A stretch of DNA of 64,000 nt from Galerina marginata (GCA_023014335.1 JAECYW010000006.1:3348001-3412000); one strand, 5' to 3'. Positions 23,613 through 35,528 are shown, numbered from the stretch's first letter. Notes: generated from the sequence alone by a model not told the origin. Program-made: numbers and translations.

Positions 23613-25398
23613 TTCTGCTCGCGCTGGAAAGTAAGGTCGCAATCCCTGTAGCCATCGTCATAGGATCAGCTCTACTATTCCTTGCGGCGACCACCGCACT
23701 TCCGACACTCCAGGGCCTTTTTCTTTACCTTCCATTCCTTTTCTTGCGTGACCTTTCAAAGCCACCAACCCAATGCCCCTACAAGTCGCCTCAGGCACAC
23801 GCCTTTAGAATCATGCTTTCTTCCAGCTTTACTATAGCCCACCACACCTTTCTCACCCTTCGCCCCATGTTTCAACATATTGGTTCTCTGTTCCGACTAC
23901 CACTGGGTTCCGAGATCGAAGCTGATAATCTTAAACATCACTACATCTTACCCCAACTATTAGTGACCTGGCAAAAGAAGACGTGGATAGATTTTGATTC
24001 CGCATGGCTATCTCTCAGAGGGATATGCGTTCAAGGTTTGAAAGATCAACAACCTGGACTAAACAGCCATTGTCAAAAACTTCACCCCAATTTTCTTCGC
24101 CTTTTTGATAGCGTCGGAGCCGTTCAAGAAGCTATTCAGGACTCGACATTCAATCAAACAGACATGTTTCGATCGGCGATATATCATTGTTTTTCAGACA
24201 TGTCGAAAACATTCCTGACTGACTCCTGGTCGAAGCACTACTACACCTTCCACGAAGACACTTTTCATCGTCAGCATCGGTATTTTTTTGCCCTCTGGTA
24301 TGAAGGAGCGGCGGATTACGAATCTCAATACAAGTTCAATTACCATGAACCCCTCACTCGTCGCTGGGATTCGGACCAGGACTTGAATTTGACCACTTTC
24401 CATTACCAAAACCTACACCTATTTGCATGGCAAGCCTGGGCAGCTAACTCGCAAGTGTTTTTAAATCATGCTGCGGAACTCCACATCCGATTAGCAAAGT
24501 GTTGGGGAACCGCGCAGTTCGTTCATTCTTCAGAACGGGAACCTGGAACCCAACTTCCTTGCCATCTTATATTGCCGTATGATTGGAAGCTATGTATGAA
24601 TTCAAGTGGGTGGTCTGTTCTAGATTTACCAAGCAGATTTCTGACGATTCTAATCATTCAGTGCTTCTTTGGCAATACAGCCATGTTATAACGGCATTTT
24701 TCAAATCCGCAGCGGACATAGGTGACGAGATTCGTCCAAATTGTCTGATCGCCCATCCGTGTGTCATTGATTTCCTCGAAGGAGCGGCTTCTACTACGGA
24801 ACTAGCAATGACCCTGCCTGGCCTCCCAACCACCCAATATGATATTACGTTGTCCGATGCGTACTCGGCCGTATTTTCATATATAAAGGATCAACTTAAT
24901 CTGTCACTAGCATCCATCCCAACGAACGACGAGGACACTACCCAACCTGGCATATTTATATTCTATACCTCTGCCATATATGTTCGAAACCTGATGGCGG
25001 AAGGAGCATATCACTGGGATGCCTTGAACAGGGATAGCATTGGGTCGCTTCTTCCACTACTACAGAATTACAGAAGACAAACCATCGACATCGGCATCGT
25101 CAACGAATTCCTCGAGCACCAATTCACAGGAATTGATTTCGGATTCGTCAGATTCAGCAAAGAATGGTGGTCTTTCCTGGATCATGGAGTCTGTTCCGTC
25201 GACGTCTATCTATACCTGGGCCCAGACAGCTGGATGTCGCAGAGTCCCGAAAACCTTCAAGTTTCCCATCCTCATGCTTCCAATGATAGTGTGGATCGGG
25301 GCGTTGGGACCTCTGATTCGAATCATGTCGTGGTTCCCATTGAATACTCGAGTACCCATATTCCCGATCCCAATCATGAACACTTGAGTTCTCTCTAG

Positions 25399-25767
25399 AC
25401 TTACTTTTTGACTGCCAGCCCGCCGCATGTCCAATTTACTCTATGTGCCACTTCCAGCCCACAAACTTTCGTCCTTCCCCCCTCGCAACACCTACAAAGA
25501 CCAGGAGCATTTTTCAACGAATTGAATTGAGCCATTCACAAGGAGCCTTCTGTCGGTATGTTACATGCACATAGAGTATACGTCACCACAATACAAACGA
25601 ATTCCATATCAAGAGAACAAAGAGGCATAGTATCTATCAATCTACCCATCCATCTTTTCCAACCCGCATTCATTGCATTCCAAACCAAATCAAATTGCAC
25701 CTAATTTTCTTGCACACAGTATAGCTTCATTCACATTCCCCACCCGTCCCACTTAAGCATAGAACGC
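25399..25767. other. Intergenic between convergent genes
   Basis: Pyrimidine-rich 3' flanks of the DUF6535 copy and of the convergent CNNM gene. No coding frame. Confidence 0.5.
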
Positions 25768-28700
25768 TCAAGCTTTATCAGGACCAGCCTTGTCCATCTC
25801 CCTAGGTATCCGGCCTTCCTCCACCTTCCTAGCATCTCCCTCCTCCGGCTTCATGTTTCCATTAGCACGCTCCAATCCCAGCTGCTCCCCGCTTTCTCCG
25901 TCCTTTATCCCAGCACCAACACCAACACCAGGCGCATAAGCCGCCTTCACCTGCTCCGCCACAACCACCCCAGCCCGCTCGCCGCCTCCCAACGGGCTAC
26001 TCTTGAATCTCGTCCCTTTGGCCACCGTAGCATGCCCGGAACGAATGGCAGCTGAAGTCGCAGCACCTCCAGCTCCGACACCGACGGCCGTAGGAGGCGA
26101 GGCAGGAGGCGTCGAGGACCTAGGGCTGTTGACATGACTGCTCGGCGCCGGGCTAGGCGCGACGCTTGCGTTGACGCTTCCTCCTCCTAGGCCGGCAGCT
26201 GCACCAGCCAGGGCAGGACTGCCCGGCCCAGCGAGACTACCTGAGGTCTGCACATGCGCCGCGGCCAATCTGCGCTTCCGATCCAACAAAATCGCCTCGA
26301 GAGGAGCAGGAGACGCACTTCTCGAAGGGGACTTTTCTTTCTCCAGCTTGTGGGGCAGGACAGCGGGGGCCGGGGCGACACTGAGGGGAATAGGCGAAGT
26401 CGACATCGTGGTCAGTCCCGATGGCGGGCTACTGCTTGATGCAGCCCCGGAAGAACCTGACGTCTGGCCGGGCCAGCCCCTCATATCCACAGGCAAAGGC
26501 GAAGCGGTAATAGGAGCAGGAGCCAAGATAGTAATCGGCTCCGGCAAGGCACTCAAGGACGGCCCAATGCCCGACTCGTTCGACGACACACTGCTGTGCT
26601 GCTCGAGGATAATGGACGGCGGGTGCCGCCCAGGGCTCCTAACCGGCCTGGGCATCTGGATCGGCGTGCTCGAGCTGCTGTTGCCAGCGTTCGGACTCCA
26701 GTCGGGCCTTAAGAAATTGTTCGGGTTGGGCGGGGTTTCGCTGATGCGTACCGTCTTGGTAGTGGGACCGGCGAGAGCCTGGGCGAGGTCATCGAGCGAG
26801 TTGCGTTTCCTTCTCTGAACAGGCGGCGCGCTCCTCGTGCGGAAGAACCCAAGGCGGTTCAGCGCAGTGTTGATCTGAGCGGCTCCAGCACGGGTGAGAG
26901 ACGAAGAGCGGGTAGGCGTAGTCCCGGGAACATTTGGAGTACTAGAGTCTTTTTCGAAGTCCTGAACATGCACAGGGGGAACCTCGTATGGATCGCCATG
27001 TGCACCCTGCGTGTCGAACTCGTCGTATATTTCTTCTCCGATAAGTTCTAAAATTAATAAATAAATAAATAGTTAATTATAAATAAGAAAATGTTAACCC
27101 ATAACATTTCCACACACCTTCCAGAACGTCCTCAAGAGTAATGATCCCAAGAGGCATAACAGCCGGTTCGAATCCTTGCAGAAACTATGAGACAAAGAAA
27201 ACCATCAGAAAACCATCATCCATCCGGTAAAAGCGTCGCCGTCCAACATACCTCCGCAGCACCTTCCTTGGCCAAAACAGCATCAGCAGGCATGCTCTGC
27301 TCCAACATCGACATCCCAGCCAACCCAAACTGTAGACCCGCGAACTGAGTGGGGATCCTGCTCCTCCTGGCCTCCTCGGCCTTCACCATGGTCGCAGTCT
27401 CGTTCATCTTTGGGTTCTTCCCGCCCGTGCCCACCTCCACAGGCGTTCGGGAGACGGAAACTGTGTTGATGCCTTTCTCCAGGTCCGCCTGCATAGTGCT
27501 GTCCGGACCGACGGCGTCCTCCTTAACGGTGTCACTAGCGGTGTCCTGTGTGTCCTGAGAGCTCTTCCGTATAAGACCTTCCATAAGCCTGCGCCGACCG
27601 CGCTTCTTCTCGCCTTGGCCAGCTCCAGGGTTCTTTTCCTTGTCCTTATCCACATCGTCGCCATCGTCGCTCGACTCCGTGTCAGACTCGGTGTCCATCC
27701 CGACTCTCTTCTTAAGACGCTGAGTAAGCCCGCGTTTGACGGCTTGTTTCACCGATGCCGCCTATGAGAGGCAATATTTTAGGTTCACTTATCAAAAACA
27801 AATGGAGGCAGGGAGACTCACCCTTTCGACGCTGAAACGACTGACGATTGCCATATGGCTCCTGCCTTCCTGGAACTTGTCAAGGATACCGAGTAAAGGC
27901 TCGTTGTTCGGGACGAAAGGAACCTTGTTGAGAGGGATTCTGCGCAGAGGGGTCGCATCTAAATATGAACGGTATGTCCATGAGTTGGGTTTTAAAGAAA
28001 GAATAGAATTCAAATGGGTACAAACCCTTCGGGTCAAGCAAAACGCATTGTTTAACAAGCAAGATGCCTATGATCTTCTTGACTTTCATGGTGCGCTGCT
28101 TCTGCACCCCTTCAGGAAGGAGCGCATCATCGGCTGCTGCAACCACGGATATGGGTACCTCGACTTCTTCGTATACCGGCACACGACTGTGCCCCGTTTG
28201 GCATATCTTCTTCAGAAGCGCGTAATCCAACTTGGAGTCGATGGACAGCATAAAAACGTCGCTGATGGGAGTCATCGCCTAGGGAAAAAGAATTGTTAAC
28301 GGTTGTCTTGAAATACAAGCAAAGTTGGTCTAACCTGTCTTACGACTTTTTCTTGCAAGTCGAGGGTAGCGCCAATAATTGCGACGGTGTCATTTTTGAG
28401 ATCGCCTCCGTGTGTTGCATGAGAAGAATGCATAGCAATGAGTTCTTTCAGTTCTATTATAGGAGATGATGAATTAGATAGACATTTTGTCTTCGTAAAG
28501 GAGACGAACCTGCTCGCCGGTAGATGATCCCATGATGGGGCCCTAATACCCACTCCAGTAGTTTAGCCACAGGCCACGCGATAAAGCCCTGAATCTCATT
28601 CAGTTACTCATCTGGACAAACGACATGAGAACTCACCATGGCGTATATTAAGACTTTTGTGAAACCAGCCATTTTCGCACCCAGATAGAGACCATGGCGG

Positions 28701-29593
28701 GTGAAGAGGGATTGAGGGATGATTTCGGCGAAACTACAGGGCAAAGGTCGTCAGTCTTATTCTGGGAAAAGGGGACGCCGATGAGAAAATCTAAAGCTGA
28801 GTATTAAACGTGGCAGGACACTTCGGTCAAGGCGCGGTTGCTGTCGCGTGACGTCATGTACCCTGAGGCATATTGGCCAGGTTCAAGGTGGCAAACCGTA
28901 TTGCACGGATTTGAACCCAGTTTACTCCCGAGTAATGCGATTGGTATATCGGGCAATTTCATCTTAATCTCCCAAGGATCGCAGCAAACAGGACTATCCC
29001 TGTGTGGCCCGTGCGTATCGGATAGGTACTCACATCACAATAAGGACGGTAGATACGACTACACTCTGAACCCCGCCACCCAAGATAGGGTCTGCAATGA
29101 CAGGAAGAGACTCGTTGACAATCATGTTTGCCAACAGCAGAGTTACAAGGAGCAAGTGGCCATTCTTTCGAATCGGCATAATCTTAGTCGCGTACTTGCG
29201 CTGATCACTGTTTACCAAAGGCGGAAAGAGGGGTAGGTCGTCAGAACGGTAAAAGGATGTAAACCACGTGTGAAAAAAGAAGACATACGGAGTTCCACTG
29301 ATGCTGAGGACGTTGAGCTGAGTCTCGTCGAGACTCATATACCCCAATGTCAGACCGGCAAACAGACCCGACATAAGAACAAGGATGGGGATAAGGACGA
29401 CGAAAACGATAGATTTGGGTTCGTGGGGGTTGAACTCGCTGGCGCGGCGAGCGAGGGTTGGGCCCAGAGGGTCATCGGGAAGGCCGTTGACGCGGCGGAA
29501 GAGTCGTGGCGCATAGTTGGAAGAAAGCGAGAAGAGAATATATAGCAGGCGCGAGGAATGGGAATTGCGGGCAGATATAGGAACAGGAACCAT
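25768..29593 (-). CDS. CNNM/ACDP-type transporter (yeast Mam3-like), DUF21 + CBS pair, 1006 aa
   Basis: Ten exons (29289-29593, 29034-29207, 28637-28733, 28510-28588, 28335-28453, 28026-28278, 27822-27958, 27252-27761, 27118-27184, 25768-27047), all phases close. DUF21 membrane region, about residues 60-215: IVFVVLIPILVLMSGLFAGL, LTLGYMSLDETQL, HLLLVTLLLANMIVNESLPV, FAEIIPQSLFTRHG and the HHGIIYRRAELKELIAMH exit. The CBS pair begins AMTPISDVFMLSID near 259. The second CBS is split by an acidic, Lys-rich insert of about 170 residues before LGIITLEDVLEELIGEEIYD. The last 400 residues are Ser/Pro/Ala-rich and probably disordered. The family moves Mg or other divalent cations, and yeast Mam3 is vacuolar and links to manganese and mitochondrial shape. 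Most introns are 48-81 bp, but intron 2 is 300 bp. The gene name is inferred from architecture. Confidence 0.92.
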
Positions 29594-29968
29594 TCACGTT
29601 CGAAAGAAGGAGGTGATGACGGATCGTGCGCAACACAGCCGTCTAATATCCTCCTGCTGACAAATATTTCCCACACCCATTTGCCAAGACGCGTCGCGTC
29701 ATTCTGGTCGCGATCGTGTTGACGGCAAGTTGACGGTGTTCTTTGACGATTCCACTCGATGGTGCCCGCTCTTTTCGGGATTGCTTCACCCGGTCAGTGG
29801 TCACCAAAGCACTCGCATCTGGTCTCATAGGTCGTCGGGAACACCAATAACGGTACTTAATACCAGCAGCGTACTTATAAAGTGAACATTTAAAAACTCA
29901 TGTGGGAAAATCAGCGTACACAGAATGATTCAAAAAACAGCGTAAGTACAAATGAAGTACATAGTAAT
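29594..29968. other. CNNM promoter side and hydrophobin 3' flank
   Basis: No coding frame. The CNNM gene starts at 29593 and the hydrophobin on the same strand ends at 29969, so the CNNM promoter must lie here. Confidence 0.5.
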
Positions 29969-30429
29969 CTAAACGTTGATGATGGTAGGGCTGCAGTTGA
30001 TGCCAATGAGCGAGTCTGAAAAAAGGGAACAAAAGTCAGTAAACCTGTCGACAAGTTAAAAGACAACAAAAAGAATTTGAGCATACTTGAGAAGACGTGG
30101 TCGCAGCAGACGGGAGCCGTTTGGCTGTTTGATAGAAAACAAATCAGAACAGAGAAAATTCACGGGCGAAAAAGATCTTACCAGTTCGCGCCATTACCAA
30201 CGCCAATGACGGTGATGGGGTTGCACTGAAGGCCAACTTGGCCAGTGAGGCCCTGGATAACTACGCCGACGAGGCCGGCGAGGGCGTCGGTAGCAGCCGT
30301 AGAGGTGGGGGCGTTGAGGGAGTTGCAGCATTGAACAGGGCCGGTGTTGCAGGAGTTTTCGATGCCGCCAGCGAGGACGGAGGTGGCGGACAGAGTGGCG
30401 AAGAAGAAGAGGGCGACTTTGGAGAACAT
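29969..30429 (-). CDS. Class I hydrophobin, 110 aa (copy 1)
   Basis: Three exons, 30182-30429, 30087-30124 and 29969-30015, phases closing. A signal peptide (MFSKVALFFFATLSATSVLA) precedes a short mature protein with the eight-cysteine pattern C, CC, C, C, CC, C: NSCN, QCCN, QCNP, NC at the first splice junction, VCC and GINCS. Note that the fifth cysteine is only created by joining exons 1 and 2. Class I spacing between C3 and C4 is long and hydrophobic. Hydrophobins are secreted and self-assemble into rodlet films at hyphal and fruit-body surfaces. The gene is divergent from a close copy at 31839-32299 with identical exon lengths (248, 38, 47). A TATA box lies 91-98 bases upstream of the ATG. 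Confidence 0.95.
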
Positions 30430-30519
30430 TTTGAGAGTTGGAGTTTTGGTGTGGTTGGTGTGGTAGGCAGGTGTAGACGACGATGTAAGTTCAACTGAAG
30501 AAACAGATTTTTGGCTGGG

Positions 30520-30527
30520 TATTTATA
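30520..30527 (-). promoter_or_regulatory. TATA box, hydrophobin copy 1
   Basis: TATAAATA on the minus strand, about 95 bases before the ATG at 30429. The position fits a highly expressed structural gene. Confidence 0.6.
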
Positions 30528-31752
30528 CGTTTCGGAAGGTCAATGCGTTTGAACTTTGGGGTGCATTTGGGATTCATTGGCCATCCCAGAATACTCGATC
30601 ACTTCCCAGAAAATGCGGAAAATAGTGGGGACCTCGGACGCGAATTAACGGCCATTTCTTTGAATAAAAACAAGCTAGAAGTTTACTTCCTTTGACAGAA
30701 CCCTGAGTGGAGTATTCAATTTCAATTTCAATTTGACTTCACAGAAGCCGAACAACCGCCTGATGAAGCCTACTAGTACATGCACACAACTCGGAAAAAA
30801 CCTGCCTTCAGGCATAAAAATGCAGACAGTAGGACTCAGGACGTCTAAAATACATTAACTTAGGCCTGAGCGTTTGGAGTGTCCTGGGAATGACTGGGCT
30901 GATGAAGTCATAAACCATCGTCTAAGCGCCTTCGTCAATGCGAAGGAAGAGCGGCTCGAATTCGCACACGGTCGTCAAATATAAACTACATTAACAATTA
31001 AGTACATCTGTTGTAATTGATTGAAGTTTAGGCTCCTAGAGACTCCTTACGTTTGGTGACGAAAGAAATACGTTGCGGCGACGAACGCGTGCCGCGTTTC
31101 CTATTGAACTCGACATGCGTGCGTAGATTCCACAACGGAAACAACGAGGCGACTTGTTGGAATAAAGTCATTGTCTGTCAAAAAGTGCGCGCACCACCGA
31201 TATTGCAAGTAGCACAAGGCTCAAGCGGCGAAGCTAGAAGTTTCCTCAAGTTCGGAGGCAATCCTGTCATGTTCCGGGTCGTTTTTGGTAATGCTTTGTC
31301 CCGATCAGGAAGAGCGCTAATCTAAATCCGGATTTATGTTCCATCACCGCCAAGCTGCAAGGCAATTCTCAGCAGCCAACTTTCAAATTTTCACGTCCAT
31401 TTCCTCAGAAATTGCACTTGATCCAAGTTGCCAGCGCACAACAGTGCCCATAAATGAGCGGCGCATCTTATGATATTCATCTGTGCTCCACTAATCTGTC
31501 GTTTGTCGCGCGAGAAGCACCGGAAAAAAACATTGGACATATTACGTCAGTGGCAATTCTACAAAGGGTCGACCTGAATCAAGGCAAGCCGCAATTCGGC
31601 AGACAGTTTCCATCAATGTAATGTTTCTCGGTTCAACATCATATGCTCATTTCACAGACTTTAACTCCCGCCAAGTTGCCGCAGGCGAACATGAGCGCGG
31701 TGTGTGCGAAACGAATCACGTTTCGCGACCTCGCACCTCGAAAAAAAAAAGG
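30528..31752. other. Shared upstream region of the divergent hydrophobins
   Basis: About 1.2 kb without a supported gene, between the two TATA boxes. It holds a short simple repeat (TTCAATTTCAATTTCAAT at 30719-30736). It probably carries the control sites for both hydrophobins, but no specific operator could be recognised. Confidence 0.5.
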
Positions 31753-31758
31753 TATAAA
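31753..31758 (+). promoter_or_regulatory. TATA box, hydrophobin copy 2
   Basis: TATAAA 81-86 bases before ATG 31839, directly after a run of A. It mirrors the arrangement at copy 1. Confidence 0.6.
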
Positions 31759-31838
31759 GGCTCTACCCTTCCCCGTTCCAATTCCCCAGTCGAACAGCTC
31801 ACCTCGTCTTTCAACACATCCTCTTTTCTCAGCCAAAG

Positions 31839-32299
31839 ATGTTCTCCAAAGTCGCCCTCTTCGTCGCTGCTGCCTTCGCTGCCTCCGCGATTGCTACCCC
31901 GGTGGTCTACGGCTCCTGCAACACTGGCCACCTCGCATGCTGCGGCTCTCTCAACGCCCCGGACTCCGTAGGAGCTACCCAAGCTCTTGCCGGCCTCGTC
32001 GATGTTGTCCTCAGCGACATCACAGGACAAATTGGCGCTCAGTGCAACGCTATCACCGGCATTGGCGCTGGCACCGGCGCTAACTGGTAAGTCGACTTCA
32101 TCTCGTTGTCCAGTCCTCATTTTGATGAAACTTTTTTTTCTCATCAGCCAATCCACTGCCGTCTGCTGCGAGAAGAACTTCTTCAGTACGCAGAACCTTT
32201 CTACTCCTTTTCGCGTTTTACCTACCGCAACAATGCTTACTCCTTTCCGTAGACCAAGGTGTTGGAATCAACTGCACCCCCCTCCTCGTTGGCGCTTAA
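31839..32299 (+). CDS. Class I hydrophobin, 110 aa (copy 2)
   Basis: Exons 31839-32086, 32148-32185 and 32253-32299 have the same lengths and phases as copy 1. The signal peptide is MFSKVALFVAAAFAASAIA. Cysteines: GSCN, ACCG, QCNA, NC formed at the first splice junction, VCC and GINCT, the full class I set. Conserved parts with copy 1 include SLNAP, ALAGLV and TGQ.GAQCN. The two genes are an inverted duplication, and sequence differences sit mainly in the mature loops. Function as for copy 1: a secreted amphipathic coat protein. Copies of hydrophobins often differ in developmental timing, but nothing here shows which stage each serves. Confidence 0.95.
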
Positions 32300-32531
32300 T
32301 TGGGAGAGAGTTAGATTGTGTAGTTCAGAGGCCCCGAGTCGTACTTAGTGCATTATCACGATACCCTTGCAATTTCACAACTCGTATTAACCCTCTAATT
32401 GACATGTTTGGCGTGTTTATCAATGCTTATGCTGGCTCTCGGCTAATTGGAATCAAGTTTGACTTCCTTGTACAAGTTGAATTTAATATCTGGTAAACGT
32501 TACATCATGCAAACATTATATCATAAGTAGT

Positions 32532-33630
32532 TCAGCAATTGGCAAGTTGTGTCGTTAGCGTCGTCTTTTCGGCGGCGTCGATTGTCAGGGCATAGAAGTG
32601 CTTAACTGTGACCCATGCACGGACGTACGTGCACACGTAGCTTCCGAGAGGCGGCAGGAAGTTCGTCACATCTTGAAATTGATATCAGTATACGAGATAT
32701 TACTAGGTCGGTGTGAAACCGCACCTTTGTCACCTGAAAGTTTTATGAATAAATGTGAGAACAGTGCGAAAATATTTGACCCGAGACTTACCTTTCGAAT
32801 CATTGAGACTGAAAATCGCAGGTCATGTTAGCTCACGGTATTACCAAGTTCACAGGCCGAAATCCACGCACTTGTCGGTAATGGCGACCAGCTGTGGTCG
32901 AGTGAGGTCATTTGCGAATGCCTCCCTCTGAGCTGGAGTCCAGTTGCGAGCCCCGGATAGCCAAGCCTGAATCATATTAAAGGAAGCCAAGTAGGAAAAA
33001 AATTATTCAAGCGGCTGTACCTCTTTCAATGGGACGAGATGGTCCTGAATTGAAGAATTAGAACGCGAACCAGAAATAGGAGGAAATGTCCACGCACGAT
33101 ATCAAGATCGCTTGCAAGCGTTGTCGGGACACCATCATATGGAGAAACCCAGTTTCCGGATGTAGGAGAGCAGGCAGCGTTTGTTACGACGTTGGTGCCA
33201 TCGCGCATCAGGACAGCTATCAGCAGAAATGAGGGTCCATAAACCGTTTTAAAATTACAGGTTACTTACTCTCTCGAGTGTCACAAGTCCCGGAAACTGT
33301 GAAGTGGCATCAGCTCTGCTGGGATACGGCCATCCGATGCAACACGGTGGCAAAGATGCTTGGATAGAAATTGCTCACTGATGTCCCAGGTCTTGAACAA
33401 ATCGCGAGCGTAGGCTGGCGAGTTAGAATCGACTGCCACGACAACTAGAAAAGAAAACCAGTTGTCAGCATTCAAATTTGATAGCCAGAATCACAAGCTA
33501 GAGACATACGTTCTGATAGAAATTGCCGAGCCATAGCACCACTAACAGGCGTAGGAAGCGCCCGACGAACCAGTGGCGCCGACAAAGCGACAGGGATGAC
33601 CGACAGGCTGACGAAAATTGAAAAGCGCAT
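32532..33630 (-). CDS. Secreted HNH-nuclease-like protein (DUF1524-like), 205 aa, nine exons
   Basis: Exons 33510-33630, 33379-33444, 33270-33296, 33098-33216, 33021-33044, 32872-32966, 32792-32808, 32725-32733, 32532-32671, lengths 121, 66, 27, 119, 24, 95, 17, 9 and 140, all phases closing. The signal peptide is MRFSIFVSLSVIPVALS. The joined protein gives GTCDTRETVLMRDGTNVV, DLDIDHLVPLKEAW, ARNWTPAQREAFANDLT and NLNDSKGDK, then YVCTYVRAW and a final C. The D-H-x2-P-L and N-x3-S-K-G-D motifs are those of fungal secreted HNH-type nucleases of the GmrSD/DUF1524 group, so metal-dependent DNA or RNA cleavage outside the cell is likely but inferred. The usual W before PP is replaced (NFLPP). The catalytic part is spread over exons as short as 9 nt. 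Confidence 0.85.
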
Positions 33631-34275
33631 GCTGTCTTGCAGTAGTTCTGGAACTTGGGGAAGTTGCAATAGTTTATATGCCCTTACTTATGCCCCCATT
33701 ATCGCTATAATCAGATCAATTTATTCGCACCGACACGTTCTTGGTGCAAGACGAACGGAATATTTGCCTAAATACAAGCTGAATGTTCGATATCAGCTTC
33801 TGTGTTGAGACACGCGTGGAATGCTCGCCTTATCTGAACGTTGCCATGAGCTACACCATATTCCATTTCGACGGACTAAAATTAATTCAACCCCGACTGG
33901 ACGCACTGGCACGATGAAGACTATCCGCTGTGTATCGTCGTCCAGGTCACAAGTCGCCTTCGTCGATGTCGAGTTCACGAACCCGCTGACCATGCCAAGA
34001 ACATGAGCGACATCGATGAAGGAAAGAAGGTGGGTTGTGCTATTTTGGAAGACGGTGATTAGATTTATCACCTTCGGCCTTTTCGTGATGAAAGCCGAAG
34101 CAAGCCAATCCTAGCCAATCTCGTCTTGCTTTCAAAGCTATTCACGGAATTGAAAGTGCACGTTCGTTTATTGCAGTTTAAAATTGTCGACCGTTGACCA
34201 CGTGTGAAGTGAAAAGCACTATAATTGGACCACAAGCGGTCTTCTTTAGCATCTTGCAATTGCCAAAGGTATGGA
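33631..34275. other. No gene recognised
   Basis: Short frames on both strands near 33793-34071 have no motif support. The promoter of the HNH-like gene should lie at the left edge. Confidence 0.4.
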
Positions 34276-35149
34276 TCATCTTGCGTGCACTGTATGATCA
34301 AATGGGAAGTTTAAAACTGCAGCCGGATTCGTGAAACAGTCTGTCGAAACGCCGAACAAATAATTAGTGGGTTGTCCACGTGCGATTTCGCGACGAATAG
34401 GCTCGAATAGGTCAAGTTCTAAGGTTTTCATCCGGTAAGAAAAAACTGGCACGGTTTGATCAGAAAAGAGCTTTCGAAAATCCAAGTCCAGTGTTAGCCA
34501 GTCAAGGCGAAGTTCACCCTTCGCAAGTTTTACCGATTCTCTAAATGGGGCATTTGTGGCATAATAGTCCTGAAGCCAACGAATTGTAGGAGGCCAGGCG
34601 TTATAACCATGGAACTTGATGGAAGAGCTGTCTATACCTGAAAATAAATTGAGGAATGAAATCCTAATAAGATCAAACCGGAAACGTGCAAATATCGGAA
34701 GATCTGCTGGGGTAAGACTAATTCTTGGCATGTAAACCCTTCGATATTGGCTCGCATAGTTTGAAAGCCACTCAAAAATGGACCGCTGTTGATATTTGGA
34801 CAGCAGGCAGGGTAAAGGAACCAGTGCAATTCTGAATAATTCTTGAGCGAAGGGAACCCCTTGCCTTGAGGTCCCGTATTGGAAGAATTTCTCGCAGCCG
34901 CCTTCAAGAATCGGCAAAGATGTTGTAAGCGCCTGAGCGATGTGATCAACGGTCTCCAGGAAGGTGTGTAGAATGGAAAAAAACCTTTCGCACAATTACT
35001 AATTCATATTGAAATCCTAAAAGGAGGGAAAAAAGAGGTTTCCAGTCGTCCGTAGCTCCCCAGAGGGTATTAAGAGCAAGTTCAACAAAATAGTGGGTTA
35101 CTGTCAAGTTCAATGAAGTCGAAAACTTCGCTTTGTAAGAGTACCACAA
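34276..35149 (-). pseudogene. F-box-family remnant, probably frameshifted
   Basis: The upstream frame (to about 34990) contains FVELALNTLWGATDDWKPL, which resembles the FxEPALxxLW part just after the F-box in mushroom F-box proteins. The following 239 residues are open in another frame (34276-34995), with leucine-rich content typical of the same proteins. I find no intron with good splice sites that joins the two frames, and the F-box itself is not visible upstream. This may be a decayed or truncated copy. A functional gene with an unusual splice form is possible but less likely. Confidence 0.45.
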
Positions 35150-35528
35150 TGGCCTTTAGGGGAGACTAGAAATAACTCAGCAGCAGGGGTATCCGGCAAG
35201 GGGTTCCAAACTATCAGCAGCAGGATCTGGTCAATCTGAAAGACAGTGCGATGTACGTTTGGCGACTCGGAGCTGGCAGTACCTTGAGGGAACGATAAAG
35301 ATGGAACTTATTCTTATTCCAAGAAATAAGGAAGACATGGTTCCTTACTGGTTTGTAAGGTAGGATAAGGGGGATAGAATCCTTGGAGGCTCGTAACTTT
35401 TGCTCGGACATGGCAAGAGCCAAGCAAGCGCAGTGGGTGGTTGAATTTGCTTACGTAATCAACGGCCCGTGACTGCCGGGTACCCAATGAACTGCTTTCC
35501 GACTCTCGACAAGTTGATTGCTCTTTCC
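35150..35528. other. Intergenic, no gene recognised
   Basis: Upstream of the FAD oxidoreductase; should contain its promoter. No clear TATA box found. Confidence 0.4.

Larger units (their letters stand above)
22230..25398 (+). pseudogene. DUF6535 membrane protein, paralog 2, split by a 639-bp insert
   Basis: Exons 22230-22265, 22322-22486, 22539-24605 (containing the insert) and 24662-25398 match paralog 1 in order, phase and sequence (for example VWSFEDDEFEYAPPKP, SLQWLREYQSY-like LQWLREYQSY, LLALESKVAIPVA). Between IIDF and LLALES, where paralog 1 is continuous, lies a 639-bp element at 22974-23612. Ignoring the insert and one copy of its 2-bp duplication, the two halves join in frame (435 + 991 nt, ending in phase 1 as in paralog 1). 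With the insert, translation stops soon after IIDF at 23033. The rest shows no other break that I see, so the insertion looks recent. Unless the insert is removed from the RNA, the product is truncated. Confidence 0.8.

Noticed and set aside
26171..26818. 215-codon frame on the plus strand
   Set aside because: It is antisense to the Ser/Pro-rich tail of the CNNM gene, whose exon structure and motifs are firm. GC-rich coding often opens the opposite strand.
27164..27178. GGTTCGAATCC, a perfect tRNA B box
   Set aside because: It lies in CNNM exon 9, where the opposite strand encodes GFEP in frame. There is no A box or tRNA fold around it.
28905..28935. GGATTTGAACCC as a minus-strand tRNA T arm inside the CNNM intron
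   Set aside because: No matching A box or stems could be found upstream on that strand.
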